The position numbers and the translations under genes were made by a program. Positions 1 to 7,737 of a stretch of 19,966 bases of DNA are shown here, piece by piece. Position 1 is the first letter of the stretch. Each line of letters starts with the position of its first letter. The notes beneath the pieces are model-generated. The model saw nothing but the letters and a program-made list of their open reading frames with translations, searched no databases and had not been told where the DNA came from. The stretch is from contig JABJIU010000210.1 of NCBI GenBank assembly GCA_018661145.1, positions 1 to 19,966 on the forward strand, written 5' to 3'. The DNA comes from Pseudomonadota bacterium (GTDB lineage: Bacteria > Pseudomonadota > Gammaproteobacteria > Arenicellales > UBA868).

Positions 1-1365
1 ATTGTTGAAATCATCGGCGCTGTGGTCGACGTCGAGTTCCCGCGGGGCGCAGTGCCCCACGTCTACGATGCCCTCACGGTCAGTGAAAGCGGCCTGACCC
101 TTGAGGTCCAGCAGCAGCTCGGTGATGGGGTCGTCCGCAGTATCGCCATGGGGTCAAGCGACGGCCTCAAGCGTGGTCTCGAGGTCAGCAACACAGGTGC
201 ACCGATTACCGTGCCGGTGGGTGAGAAGACTCTTGGACGAATCATGGATGTTCTGGGTAACCCGGTAGACGAAGCTGGACCCGTGGGAGCAGAAGACTCC
301 CTGCCGATTCATCGCAAGGCGCCTGGCTATGCGGATCAGTCACCGACAGTCGACATCCTGGAAACTGGCATCAAGGTCATCGATCTCATCATGCCGATCT
401 CCAAGGGCGGCAAGATCGGTCTCTTCGGCGGTGCGGGTGTTGGCAAGACCGTGACCATCATGGAACTCATCAACAACATTGCGAAAGAGCATTCTGGTTT
501 GTCGGTCTTTGCAGGAGTGGGTGAGCGTACCCGTGAAGGGAACGACTTCTTTCATGAAATGAAAGAGTCCGGGGTACTGAATAAAGTGGCGATGGTTTTC
601 GGCCAGATGAATGAGCCTCCCGGTAACCGACTTCGGGTAGCGCTGACGGGGCTGACCATGGCAGAACACTTCCGTGATGAAAGCCGTGACGTTCTGCTTT
701 TCGTTGACAATATCTATCGCTATACGCTGGCCGGCACCGAGGTCTCCGCACTGCTGGGGCGCATGCCTTCCGCGGTGGGTTACCAGCCTACGCTGGCGGC
801 GGAAATGGGGGTACTGCAGGAACGCATCACCTCCACCCGGACCGGCTCGATTACTTCATTCCAGGCGGTCTACGTCCCCGCGGACGATCTGACCGACCCG
901 TCTCCGGCAACGACCTTCGCCCACCTTGATGCAACGCTGGTGCTTTCCCGTCAGGTCGCCGAACTGGGCATCTATCCCGCGGTGGACCCGCTGGATTCCA
1001 CCAGCCGGCAACTCGATCCGCTGGTCGTTGGCCAGGAACACTATGACACTGCCCGCGCGGTGCAGGGGACGCTGCAGCGCTACAAGGAACTGCGTGACAT
1101 CATCGCGATTCTGGGTATGGACGAACTTTCGGAAGAAGACAAGCAGGTTGTCAACCGTGCCCGAAAGATTCAGCGTTTCTTGTCCCAGCCGTTTTTCGTT
1201 GCTGAGACCTTTACCGGATCTCCGGGTAAGTTTGTTTCTCTCAAGGATACGATCCGAAGTTTCCAGGGCATCATCGATGGTCAGTATGACGATATCCCCG
1301 AGCAGGCCTTCTACATGGTTGGCGGTATCGAAGAGGCCGTTGAAAAGGCGAAAACTGTCACCTAA
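1..1365 (+). CDS. atpD: F1Fo ATP synthase subunit beta (5' end outside window)
   Basis: This is the catalytic beta subunit of the F1 sector, which makes ATP from ADP and phosphate at the inner face of the cytoplasmic membrane. The frame is open from base 1 and begins IVEIIGAVVDVEF, so the true start lies about six codons upstream. The GTG at 22 is internal. Visible landmarks, counted from base 1, are the Walker A loop GGAGVGKT (residues 143-150), the GERTREG motif with the catalytic glutamate at 175 (aligning with E. coli Glu181), the FVDNIYRYTLAGTEVSALLGR stretch, and the DELSEED element (374-380) that contacts subunit gamma. The 454 visible residues match the usual length of about 460. atpC follows after 17 bases, as in the standard atp operon. 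Nothing is unusual. Confidence 0.98.
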   Translation: MVEIIGAVVDVEFPRGAVPHVYDALTVSESGLTLEVQQQLGDGVVRSIAMGSSDGLKRGLEVSNTGAPITVPVGEKTLGRIMDVLGNPVDEAGPVGAEDSLPIHRKAPGYADQSPTVDILETGIKVIDLIMPISKGGKIGLFGGAGVGKTVTIMELINNIAKEHSGLSVFAGVGERTREGNDFFHEMKESGVLNKVAMVFGQMNEPPGNRLRVALTGLTMAEHFRDESRDVLLFVDNIYRYTLAGTEVSALLGRMPSAVGYQPTLAAEMGVLQERITSTRTGSITSFQAVYVPADDLTDPSPATTFAHLDATLVLSRQVAELGIYPAVDPLDSTSRQLDPLVVGQEHYDTARAVQGTLQRYKELRDIIAILGMDELSEEDKQVVNRARKIQRFLSQPFFVAETFTGSPGKFVSLKDTIRSFQGIIDGQYDDIPEQAFYMVGGIEEAVEKAKTVT

Positions 1366-1382
1366 TCCGCTGAAATAGGCTA

Positions 1383-1808
1383 ATGGCTAACACCATAAGA
1401 GTTGAGATTGTAAGCGCCGAAGAAGAAGTCTGGGCGGGCGAGGGCACCATGGTGTTCGCTCCGGCCGAGATGGGTGAGATCGGTATCGCACCGCAGCACG
1501 CACCGCTGCTGACACGCCTAAAGCCCGGCGAGATCCGGGTGCAGCAGGAAGCCGGCGAAGAGCAGTTTTTCTTTGTCTCAGGTGGCTTGCTCGAGGTTCA
1601 GGGGCATCTGGTCACTGTGCTGTCAGATACGGCATTGCGCGCGGGAGATCTGGATGAAGCTGCAGCACTGGAAGCACAGCGCCGTGCGGAACAGGCTATG
1701 AGTGACCGCAGCAACGAGATGGATTTTGCCAAGGCGAAGGCGGAACTGATTCAGGCGGCGGCCCAGTTGCGCGCGATCCAGAAGCTGCGCGGCAAAGGCC
1801 GGGGCTGA
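1383..1808 (+). CDS. atpC: F1Fo ATP synthase subunit epsilon
   Basis: This is the small regulatory subunit of F1. It sits with gamma in the central stalk and inhibits ATP hydrolysis. The protein has 141 residues, close to the family norm of about 139. The N-terminal beta-sandwich starts IRVEIVSAEEEVWAG and contains the conserved GEIGIAPQHAPLLT stretch and the FFVSGGLLEV strand. An Ala-, Glu- and Lys-rich C-terminal pair of helices follows (about residues 85-141). The ATG start is 17 bases after the atpD stop, with only a weak purine-rich stretch before it. It is the last atp gene, so transcript from the atp promoter outside the window probably continues into the next genes. Family and order leave little doubt. 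Confidence 0.97.
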   Translation: MANTIRVEIVSAEEEVWAGEGTMVFAPAEMGEIGIAPQHAPLLTRLKPGEIRVQQEAGEEQFFFVSGGLLEVQGHLVTVLSDTALRAGDLDEAAALEAQRRAEQAMSDRSNEMDFAKAKAELIQAAAQLRAIQKLRGKGRG

Positions 1809-1842
1809 CCTCCGTCTCGTTACCCTGTAGGGGGAGAAGACC

Positions 1843-2319
1843 GTGTCCCATCAGGTTGGTGTCGACAAAATTGTCTCCGTGGCCTATACGATCAGGAATG
1901 GGTCAGGAAAGATCGTTGAACATACCGGACTGCCGATTTCCTATCTTCACGGCAGTGATGAGGCTCCCCTTTTCCCCCAGGTCACTGCTGCACTGGAAGG
2001 CTTGAGCGCGGGCGATTCCACCGAGGTACTGCTTAAGGCTCAGGAGGCGTTCGGTCCGCATGACCCCGGCCTGACCTTCTCGGACAGCATCGAAAATGCG
2101 CCTGAGGAATTGCGCCACGTGGGCGCCGAACTCGACGCCGAAAACGAACAGGGCGAGGCGATGCATTTCCGGGTTATCCGGGTTGATGATGCAGAGATCA
2201 CGGTTGACGGCAACCATCCCCTGGCAGGCCAGGACATCACCTTCATTGTTCGGGTCACCGACGTCCGTGACGCCACCCCTGCCGAACTCGCTGCCAACGC
2301 CCAGCAGCAGATCCACTGA
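1843..2319 (+). CDS. FKBP-type peptidyl-prolyl cis-trans isomerase, SlyD-like
   Basis: This is a predicted cytoplasmic prolyl isomerase and chaperone of the SlyD/FkpB type. The order of elements is typical of SlyD: an FKBP half (VSVAYTIRNGSG, SYLHG, then ALEGLSAGD and EAFGPHDP), an inserted flap domain (about residues 85-140) with VDGNHPLAGQ, and a return strand ending DATPAEL. The 158 residues end in AQQQIH, so the His- and Cys-rich nickel-binding tail of E. coli SlyD is absent. A metallochaperone role is therefore unlikely, while folding activity is expected. The GTG start at 1843 is supported by a strong Shine-Dalgarno stretch (GGGGGAGAAG, about 1829-1838). It lies 34 bases after atpC and 52 before glmU, so co-transcription with the atp operon is plausible. 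Confidence 0.9.
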   Translation: MSHQVGVDKIVSVAYTIRNGSGKIVEHTGLPISYLHGSDEAPLFPQVTAALEGLSAGDSTEVLLKAQEAFGPHDPGLTFSDSIENAPEELRHVGAELDAENEQGEAMHFRVIRVDDAEITVDGNHPLAGQDITFIVRVTDVRDATPAELAANAQQQIH

Positions 2320-2371
2320 ATTCCGGCGCGCGGGATACCCCGCAGTGACGATTGCAGTAATATCCTGATCC

Positions 2372-3745
2372 ATGACGCTTGAAGTCATCGTTCTTGCTGC
2401 TGGCAAAGGCACCCGCATGCACTCTGTCTTGCCGAAGGTGCTGCATGAACTTGCCGACCGACCGCTTCTGGAGCATGTCCTCGACACCGTACGCCAGTTG
2501 AGGCCCGCCCGAATTCATGTGGTCTATGGGTATGGGGGGGAGCAGGTGCGCGAGCGACTCGCGGATGCTGACGATGTGAACTGGGTTGAGCAGGCCCAGC
2601 AACTCGGGACCGGACACGCGGTCCGCCAGGCCCTGCCCGACCTCAGTTCGGATGCCCTCACCCTGGTGGCCTATGGTGATGTTCCTCTGATCCGGGCGGA
2701 CACTCTGCGCGCGGTGCTCGGACAATGCTCGGGCCAAGGTCCAGCGCTTTTGACAGCGGAACTGAAAGATCCGACCGGTTACGGGCGGATACTGCGCGAC
2801 CACACCGGGGCGGTTACGGCTATCGTCGAGGAGGCGGATGCCTCTGAAGCCGAGCGGCAGATCACGGAGATCAACACCGGCTTCATTGCCTGCTCGGCCG
2901 ACGGTCTTCAGGTATGGCTGGACTCGATCGACACCAGCAACGGTCAGGGGGAGTATTACCTCACCGATGTGATTGGGTGCGCGGTGCAAGCAGGTGCCAC
3001 GGTGTGTACTGTCCGTTGCGCTGATCCCGACGAGATTGCCGGCGTGAATAGTCAGGTAGAACTTGCAAAGTCGGAGCGTCGTTTCCAGGCGCGCCAGGCC
3101 GAAGCACTAATGGAGACGGGGCTCGGTCTGAGGGATCCGGCGCGCTTTGATCTTCGGGGAGACCTGAAGTTTGGCAAAGACTGTGTATTCGACATTAACG
3201 TGGTCATTGCAGGCGAAGTCACGCTCGGCGACCAAGTGTCGGTAGGTCCCAACTGCCAGATTATTGATAGTGAGATCGGTAATGGTGTTGAGATCCGCGC
3301 CAACAGCGTAATTGAGGGTGTACGAATCGCCGATCATTGCTCGGTTGGCCCTTTCGCCCGGCTTCGTCCCGGAACCGTGCTCGATTCAGGTGCCAGAGTC
3401 GGCAACTTCGTGGAAACTAAAAACACGACCCTTGGCGAGGACAGCAAGGCAAATCATCTCGCCTATGTGGGTGATGCCACGGTGGGGCACCGCGTTAATA
3501 TTGGTGCCGGGGTGATCACCTGTAATTATGACGGTGCCAACAAGCACCCGACGGTGATTGGGGACGACGCCTTTATCGGTTCAAACAGCGCGCTGGTGGC
3601 GCCGGTGACGGTGGGTAAAGGTGCAACGGTGGGTGCCGGTTCAGCTGTCACCCGCGACGTGCCCGAAGGCCAATTGGCACTGACACGCGCGGAGCAACAG
3701 GTTCGAACCGATTGGCAACGACCTAAAAAAGAGAAGAAAAACTGA
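2372..3745 (+). CDS. glmU: Bifunctional UDP-N-acetylglucosamine pyrophosphorylase / glucosamine-1-phosphate N-acetyltransferase
   Basis: GlmU acetylates glucosamine-1-phosphate with acetyl-CoA and then couples it to UTP, giving UDP-GlcNAc, the precursor of peptidoglycan and lipid A. The N-terminal nucleotidyltransferase domain (about 1-228) opens with LAAGKGTRM (residues 8-16) and LPKVLHELADRPLLEHV. The C-terminal left-handed beta-helix (about 250-440) shows hexapeptide repeats and the signature NIGAGVITCNYDGANKHPT that builds the acetyltransferase site. The 457 residues equal the usual length of 456. The ATG has no recognisable Shine-Dalgarno sequence (CAGTAATATCCTGATCC precedes it). The C-terminus is Lys-rich (RPKKEKKN), as in many homologues. 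It sits directly before glmS, which supplies the pathway's first step. Confidence 0.97.
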   Translation: MTLEVIVLAAGKGTRMHSVLPKVLHELADRPLLEHVLDTVRQLRPARIHVVYGYGGEQVRERLADADDVNWVEQAQQLGTGHAVRQALPDLSSDALTLVAYGDVPLIRADTLRAVLGQCSGQGPALLTAELKDPTGYGRILRDHTGAVTAIVEEADASEAERQITEINTGFIACSADGLQVWLDSIDTSNGQGEYYLTDVIGCAVQAGATVCTVRCADPDEIAGVNSQVELAKSERRFQARQAEALMETGLGLRDPARFDLRGDLKFGKDCVFDINVVIAGEVTLGDQVSVGPNCQIIDSEIGNGVEIRANSVIEGVRIADHCSVGPFARLRPGTVLDSGARVGNFVETKNTTLGEDSKANHLAYVGDATVGHRVNIGAGVITCNYDGANKHPTVIGDDAFIGSNSALVAPVTVGKGATVGAGSAVTRDVPEGQLALTRAEQQVRTDWQRPKKEKKN

Positions 3746-3769
3746 GCCGGTCGTAGCTCGTGGGGCGAT

Positions 3770-3794
3770 GACCCGCCGGGTCTGAGGGCTTTTT
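3770..3794 (+). terminator. Weak hairpin with short T-run between glmU and glmS
   Basis: GACCC-GCC-GGGTC forms a perfect 5-bp stem at 3770-3782, and a five-T run follows at 3790-3794 after a seven-base gap. The gap and short loop make it a poor intrinsic terminator. It may only attenuate read-through from glmU to glmS, or be chance. Confidence 0.25.
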
Positions 3795-3814
3795 CAAAAG
3801 GGCAAATAAACATT

Positions 3815-5644
3815 ATGTGCGGGATTGTCGGAGCAGTAAGAACATCTGAAGCAAGTGGTTTTCTGCTCGAAGGCCTGCGCCGCCTCGAATACCGCGGCTA
3901 CGATTCTGCCGGGGTGGTGATGATCAGCCCGGGCGGGGAATTGGAGCGGACTAGAGCCGTTGGCAAGGTTGGTGAACTCGAGCAGGCGCTGCGGCAGAAG
4001 CCGCTCGAAGGCACGACCGGAATTGCCCATACGCGCTGGGCGACACACGGCGGGGTCACCGAGCCCAACGCACACCCGCATATCTGTAACGGCACCTTGG
4101 CACTCGTCTGCAACGGAATTGTCGAGAACCACGAGTCCCTGCGCGATAACCAACGCGCTGCGGGCCTAAGTTTCAGTTCTGAAACCGATACCGAGGTTGT
4201 GGTGCATCAGGTGTATCTGCACCTGCAGAACGGGCTGGATCTTGCTGAGGCTGTGCGGGCTACGATCGCCGAGTTGCACGGCAGCTTTTCACTTGCGGTG
4301 GTGCATGCCGGCGAACCCGGTCGGCTTGTGGCTGCCCGTCAGGGCCCCCCCCTGCTGCTGGGCCGCGCCGATGGGGAAAATTTTGTGGCGTCGGATATCA
4401 ACGCTTTGTTGCCGGTGACGCGAGAGTACCAGGTACTTGAAAACGGTGACGTTGCGGATATCCGGGGAACAGAGTGCCTCATTCGTGACCGTGCCGGAGA
4501 AATTGCGGTACGGACGGTTCACACCAGTACGCAGTCGGGCGACAGCGCCGAGTTGGGTGAGTATCGCCACTTCATGCAAAAAGAAATTCACGAACAGCCC
4601 CGAGCGGTTGCGGACACCCTGGAAGGGCGACTGTTGGGTGATCACGTGCTCGAGGAATCTTTCGGCAGCCGCGCACAGGAGATCTTTGACGCCACCCGAC
4701 AGGTTCAGATCATCGCCTGTGGTACCAGCTACCATGCGGGACTCGTGGCACAGCACTGGCTGGAATACGTTGGGATTCCCTGCGAGGTCGAGGTAGCGAG
4801 TGAATACCGCTACCGGCGGCATCCCGCCCGGAAAGGCACGCTGGTTGTTACGATTTCCCAGTCTGGCGAGACGGCGGATACGCTCGCCGCACTTGAAGAA
4901 GCCACCCGTCAGGGGATTGCAGGCTCTTTGGTGATTTGCAATGTGTCTGAATCCTCTCTGGTGCGTGAATCCGACCTTGCCTTCATGACCCATTGCGGAC
5001 CGGAGGTGGGCGTCGCTTCTACCAAAACTTTTGTCAGCGCCATGTCGGGTCTTTTGTTGTTGGCATTGGTGCTGTCGCGACGCCAGGGTTTCGATGCGGG
5101 CTTTGAGTCCCATGTGGTGCGTCAGATTCGCACCCTGCCCACGGCGCTCGAGTCTGTACTGGGTATGGAGGATGCGATCGCGGATGTGGCCAAGGTTTTT
5201 GGCGACAAAGAGCATGCACTCTTTCTCGGGCGGGGCGCCCATTTCCCGATCGCTATGGAAGGTGCCCTCAAACTCAAGGAAATCTCATACATCCATGCCG
5301 AAGCCTATCCGGCCGGCGAGTTAAAGCACGGCCCGCTCGCCCTGGTCGATGAGAAGATGCCGGTGGTGGCGGTAGCACCCAACGATCTTCTGATTGAGAA
5401 ACTGAAATCCAATCTTGAAGAGGTGCGGGCCCGGGGCGGCCGGCTGTTCCTGTTTGCCGATCCCGGCTCGGGTTTCGTCGAAAGCGAGGATGTGCGAATC
5501 CTGCAGGTGGCCCCGGTAGACAGTGCCATCGCACCGATTATCTACACCGTGCCTTTGCAGTTGCTTTCGTATCACGTTGCGCTGATCAAGGGTACCGATG
5601 TGGATAAGCCGCGCAACCTCGCAAAGTCAGTGACAGTTGAATGA
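3815..5644 (+). CDS. glmS: Glutamine--fructose-6-phosphate aminotransferase (isomerizing)
   Basis: GlmS makes glucosamine-6-phosphate from fructose-6-phosphate and glutamine, the committed step of amino-sugar synthesis. The protein starts MCGIVGA, so Cys2, exposed after Met removal, is the glutaminase nucleophile. The class II amidotransferase domain (about 2-220) includes RRLEYRGYDSAG and HTRWATHG. Two SIS sugar-isomerase domains follow, with IACGTSYHAG, TISQSGETADT and KLKEISYIHAEAYPAGELKHGPLAL split across them, and the end LAKSVTVE is the conserved C-terminus. The length of 609 fits the family. The start has AAGGGC a short way upstream. No glmS ribozyme-like leader is evident: only 69 bases separate it from glmU. 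Control by GlmY/GlmZ-type RNAs is possible but cannot be judged from here. Confidence 0.98.
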   Translation: MCGIVGAVRTSEASGFLLEGLRRLEYRGYDSAGVVMISPGGELERTRAVGKVGELEQALRQKPLEGTTGIAHTRWATHGGVTEPNAHPHICNGTLALVCNGIVENHESLRDNQRAAGLSFSSETDTEVVVHQVYLHLQNGLDLAEAVRATIAELHGSFSLAVVHAGEPGRLVAARQGPPLLLGRADGENFVASDINALLPVTREYQVLENGDVADIRGTECLIRDRAGEIAVRTVHTSTQSGDSAELGEYRHFMQKEIHEQPRAVADTLEGRLLGDHVLEESFGSRAQEIFDATRQVQIIACGTSYHAGLVAQHWLEYVGIPCEVEVASEYRYRRHPARKGTLVVTISQSGETADTLAALEEATRQGIAGSLVICNVSESSLVRESDLAFMTHCGPEVGVASTKTFVSAMSGLLLLALVLSRRQGFDAGFESHVVRQIRTLPTALESVLGMEDAIADVAKVFGDKEHALFLGRGAHFPIAMEGALKLKEISYIHAEAYPAGELKHGPLALVDEKMPVVAVAPNDLLIEKLKSNLEEVRARGGRLFLFADPGSGFVESEDVRILQVAPVDSAIAPIIYTVPLQLLSYHVALIKGTDVDKPRNLAKSVTVE

Positions 5645-5702
5645 ATTCCTTCGGTGGCAAGAACCAGACCGTAGGGAGACTACTGACGTATTTTCACTTG
5701 CG

Positions 5703-5732
5703 GTGTAGAGCATAGATACACTTCTATTTTTT
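5703..5732 (+). terminator. Possible intrinsic terminator after glmS
   Basis: GTGTA (5703-5707) and TACAC (5717-5721) form a 5-bp stem with a nine-base loop. The T-rich tail TTCTATTTTTT (5722-5732) follows. The stem is short and AT-rich, so confidence is limited, but the place is right for ending the glm transcript before the convergent gene on the other strand. The T-run overlaps the last bases of that convergent gene. Confidence 0.4.
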
Positions 5733-7197
5733 AGGTCCCAATTTCATCCTTGATTCTAAGAATTCGATCATGACCCAAGCAGCTTGCAAAGACGTATGCG
5801 AAATTGCCGTGGAATATCGCGAGAAGAGCGGCTTGCGCTTTTTTACAACCTCCTTTAGCTCTTGTAGTCAGCGTCGTAACGTTATTTCCAGACGTATTTA
5901 GTCCGGAACTTAAGACTGCCTTTTGTGTTAAAGCAAGGGTGTAGCAATCAACGCAGACTCTTTGGTCTTCTAATATTTGAAGGGTAGCTTGGTCTCCGCG
6001 AGAGTAGATGGTGTCTCGTGAGGTGTCGGCGTGGACCTCTTGGAAAAAGCTGTCCAGAAGTTTCTGTCTTCGTGCCGCTGACGGGCTGTCGTCTTGCGGG
6101 GTTAGGGCCCCGACGACTGGGAGACGTAAGGTCGTGTGTTCATCACAAAATATACCGCCGCAAACTTTACAGTGGTGTCGCTTTACCAAGCTATCTGAAT
6201 TGCTGTCGGTACTTTCCCACCCGTGACTGGTGGCCACAAAGTGTTTTGAACAGCTGGCTGCCATACATTTTTGCTTTGACTCGTCACTGAGCCAGTACGC
6301 ATTTTCATTGGGGGTAATAAACCAATCTTTGGTGCCTTTTTCTTGTACTAGATAGATCTTCAGACATTTGTGCGGATCGTTTCCAGACCCAGATCCCCTA
6401 ATGCAAATTTGCACGTCGTCAAAGGTTGAAGACCGATTGGCACCTCGACCGGTGCCAATCGTGGATTCTCCGCGTTGATTGCGGCAGGCTTGCTGGTAAT
6501 CTGCTGCTGCGCTCGCAATCAGTTTGGCGGGTGTGACTGCGAAACCTGCACCTGGCGCAACAAAATGGAGCGCCAGACTTAGCGCTGATGACCCCGTTGC
6601 AAGGGTTTTTTTGAATCCGCGAGCGCTGTTGAGTGCATCTATAGCTCTCGTGCAATCAGTGCTCTTAATGCCTGCTGAGTTTTCCGTCGAGCCGCAGTTA
6701 CATAGAAATCGATCATCGTAACGAACCTGACTCAGATCTTGTGGACCAACTAGATCAAAAAACTCCCGCCCTTGGTTGAAAATCGATTTTGCAACACCGG
6801 TTGGATTAAATATTTCATGCCCATAATGGTTTGCTGTCGAAACCCCGGCTGCTGCTGCCATGGTCATTGCCTTGGCCGCGTTGTTCCTCGACTTGGCGTC
6901 GGGTAAGACCGATTCACCGAGGGGCCTCCAATTCTGATGCAGACCCGCAATCCCACTGTTGTTTTTCAAATTCTCTGCTTGTGTCTGTGCCCCGCCGGTT
7001 GCGAGTAATAAAAGGTAATCGAGACCGAGTTTCGCGGATATTTCGTCAACGCTCTTCGAGCTGTAATTTGATGCATATGCCGCTGAACCCCCGGTGCTTT
7101 TGAGTGCTAGATCAACAACCCTAAGGGCTGTGTTTATTGCGTCTGCGTCTTGAAGATACTGGTTTGAGCGGTAACTTGGTTCTATCCAGTTGAGCAT
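5731..7197 (-). CDS. Unknown protein with C-terminal FYVE-type zinc finger
   Basis: I do not recognise the full protein (488 residues). Residues 302-420 carry a FYVE-like zinc finger: W302xxD305, a first pair C311 and C316, the basic core K339-R-H-H-C-K-V-C-G347 (C343, C346), then C351 with H354, and finally R413-V-C-x-x-C418. FYVE domains normally bind phosphatidylinositol-3-phosphate on eukaryotic endosomes through this basic RHHCR motif. Departures from the canonical form are CX4C instead of CX2C, His for the sixth Cys, and about 60 residues before the RVC motif. The N-terminal 300 residues contain a small Cys group (C166, C168, C182) and an Ala-rich hydrophobic stretch (about 197-232). 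There is no signal peptide. An in-frame stop at 7207-7209 fixes ATG 7197 as the only ATG start; its ribosome site is weak (AAAGA). Base composition is visibly lower in GC than the flanks, which suggests acquisition. Function is unknown. Confidence 0.75.
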   Translation of the reverse strand: MLNWIEPSYRSNQYLQDADAINTALRVVDLALKSTGGSAAYASNYSSKSVDEISAKLGLDYLLLLATGGAQTQAENLKNNSGIAGLHQNWRPLGESVLPDAKSRNNAAKAMTMAAAAGVSTANHYGHEIFNPTGVAKSIFNQGREFFDLVGPQDLSQVRYDDRFLCNCGSTENSAGIKSTDCTRAIDALNSARGFKKTLATGSSALSLALHFVAPGAGFAVTPAKLIASAAADYQQACRNQRGESTIGTGRGANRSSTFDDVQICIRGSGSGNDPHKCLKIYLVQEKGTKDWFITPNENAYWLSDESKQKCMAASCSKHFVATSHGWESTDSNSDSLVKRHHCKVCGGIFCDEHTTLRLPVVGALTPQDDSPSAARRQKLLDSFFQEVHADTSRDTIYSRGDQATLQILEDQRVCVDCYTLALTQKAVLSSGLNTSGNNVTTLTTRAKGGCKKAQAALLAIFHGNFAYVFASCLGHDRILRIKDEIGT

Positions 7198-7311
7198 AAT
7201 TAATCTTTAGACATCAAGTTGAGCGAGTGCCGAACAGGTCCGCAGTGAGCGGTGGAAAAAATTTGAGACGAAAATTTGAATGTCGGTTACGCTATTATGA
7301 AGTATTACACT

Positions 7312-7348
7312 CCTGCCTGACGGGTTTTTCTTCCTATCCTCAGGCGGG
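7312..7348. repeat. Inverted repeat in the divergent gap between the FYVE-like gene and the YdhR-like gene
   Basis: CCTGCCTGA (7312-7320) and TCAGGCGGG (7340-7348) can form a 9-bp stem with one G-T pair and a 19-base loop containing GGGTTTTTCTTCC. There is no T-run after it on either strand, so it is not an ordinary terminator. It lies 33 bases upstream of the gene at 7382 and could be an operator or an mRNA leader hairpin. Confidence 0.4.
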
Positions 7349-7381
7349 AATTAAGCTCTTCAATGAGCCATTGGACGTCCC

Positions 7382-7687
7382 ATGATCATTGTCCTTGTGA
7401 CATTCCCAATTTCCTCGGATCTTGATATAGCAACGCTCAAGGAAAAATTTCTTGAGACTGCGCCCATGTATCAGGATACTCCTGGTCTCATCAGAAAGAA
7501 CTATCTTGCGGACCTTGAGCGACATCGGGCTGGAGGTGTGTACTGCTTCGATACCATAGAGAACGCCAAGGGCTGGTTCGACGACGAGCGAATCGCCTGG
7601 ATTGCCGAACGGTACTCAAAGCCCGATATCCAGTTCTTTGAGAATCCGGTGATGGTCGATAACGACAAGGGTGAAATCATCCAGTAA
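7382..7687 (+). CDS. YdhR-like ferredoxin-fold protein (putative monooxygenase family)
   Basis: This is a 101-residue protein resembling the YdhR family of small dimeric alpha-beta barrel proteins, annotated as putative monooxygenases without a firm substrate. The features that suggest this are the length, the central PGLIRKNYLADLERHRAGGVY segment (compare [21 protein letters not shown] in E. coli YdhR) and the following FDTIENAKGWFDDER helix. No catalytic residue can be assigned. The ATG start has only a poor ribosome site (GGAC). The gene is 50 bases ahead of pdxA on the same strand, so it may share a transcript with pdxA-rsmA, but its product need not act with them. The family call rests on remembered sequence similarity and a short protein, so it is moderate. 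Confidence 0.7.
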   Translation: MIIVLVTFPISSDLDIATLKEKFLETAPMYQDTPGLIRKNYLADLERHRAGGVYCFDTIENAKGWFDDERIAWIAERYSKPDIQFFENPVMVDNDKGEIIQ

Positions 7688-7737
7688 GTGATGGACATCC
7701 GCTTCGTTGATCCGGCAGCACCCGGTCCGCGCTTATC

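Noticed and set aside
22..24. GTG as the start of atpD
   Set aside because: The frame is open from base 1 and the preceding residues IVEIIGA are conserved in AtpD, so the start is outside the window.
1443..1457. NtrC-like GCACCATGGTG stretch in atpC
   Set aside because: It lies within conserved coding sequence, is an incomplete match, and has no nearby promoter.
2255..2989. Open frame of 244 codons on the minus strand across the FKBP-glmU junction
   Set aside because: It is antisense to conserved coding sequence with no features of its own.
3746..3814. glmS ribozyme or riboswitch before glmS
   Set aside because: Only 69 bases are available and the ribozyme core is not recognisable; the class is mainly found in Gram-positive bacteria.
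4289..5242. Open frame of 317 codons on the minus strand inside glmS
   Set aside because: It is antisense to a strongly conserved gene, shows no recognisable motifs, and reflects GC-rich codon use on the opposite strand.
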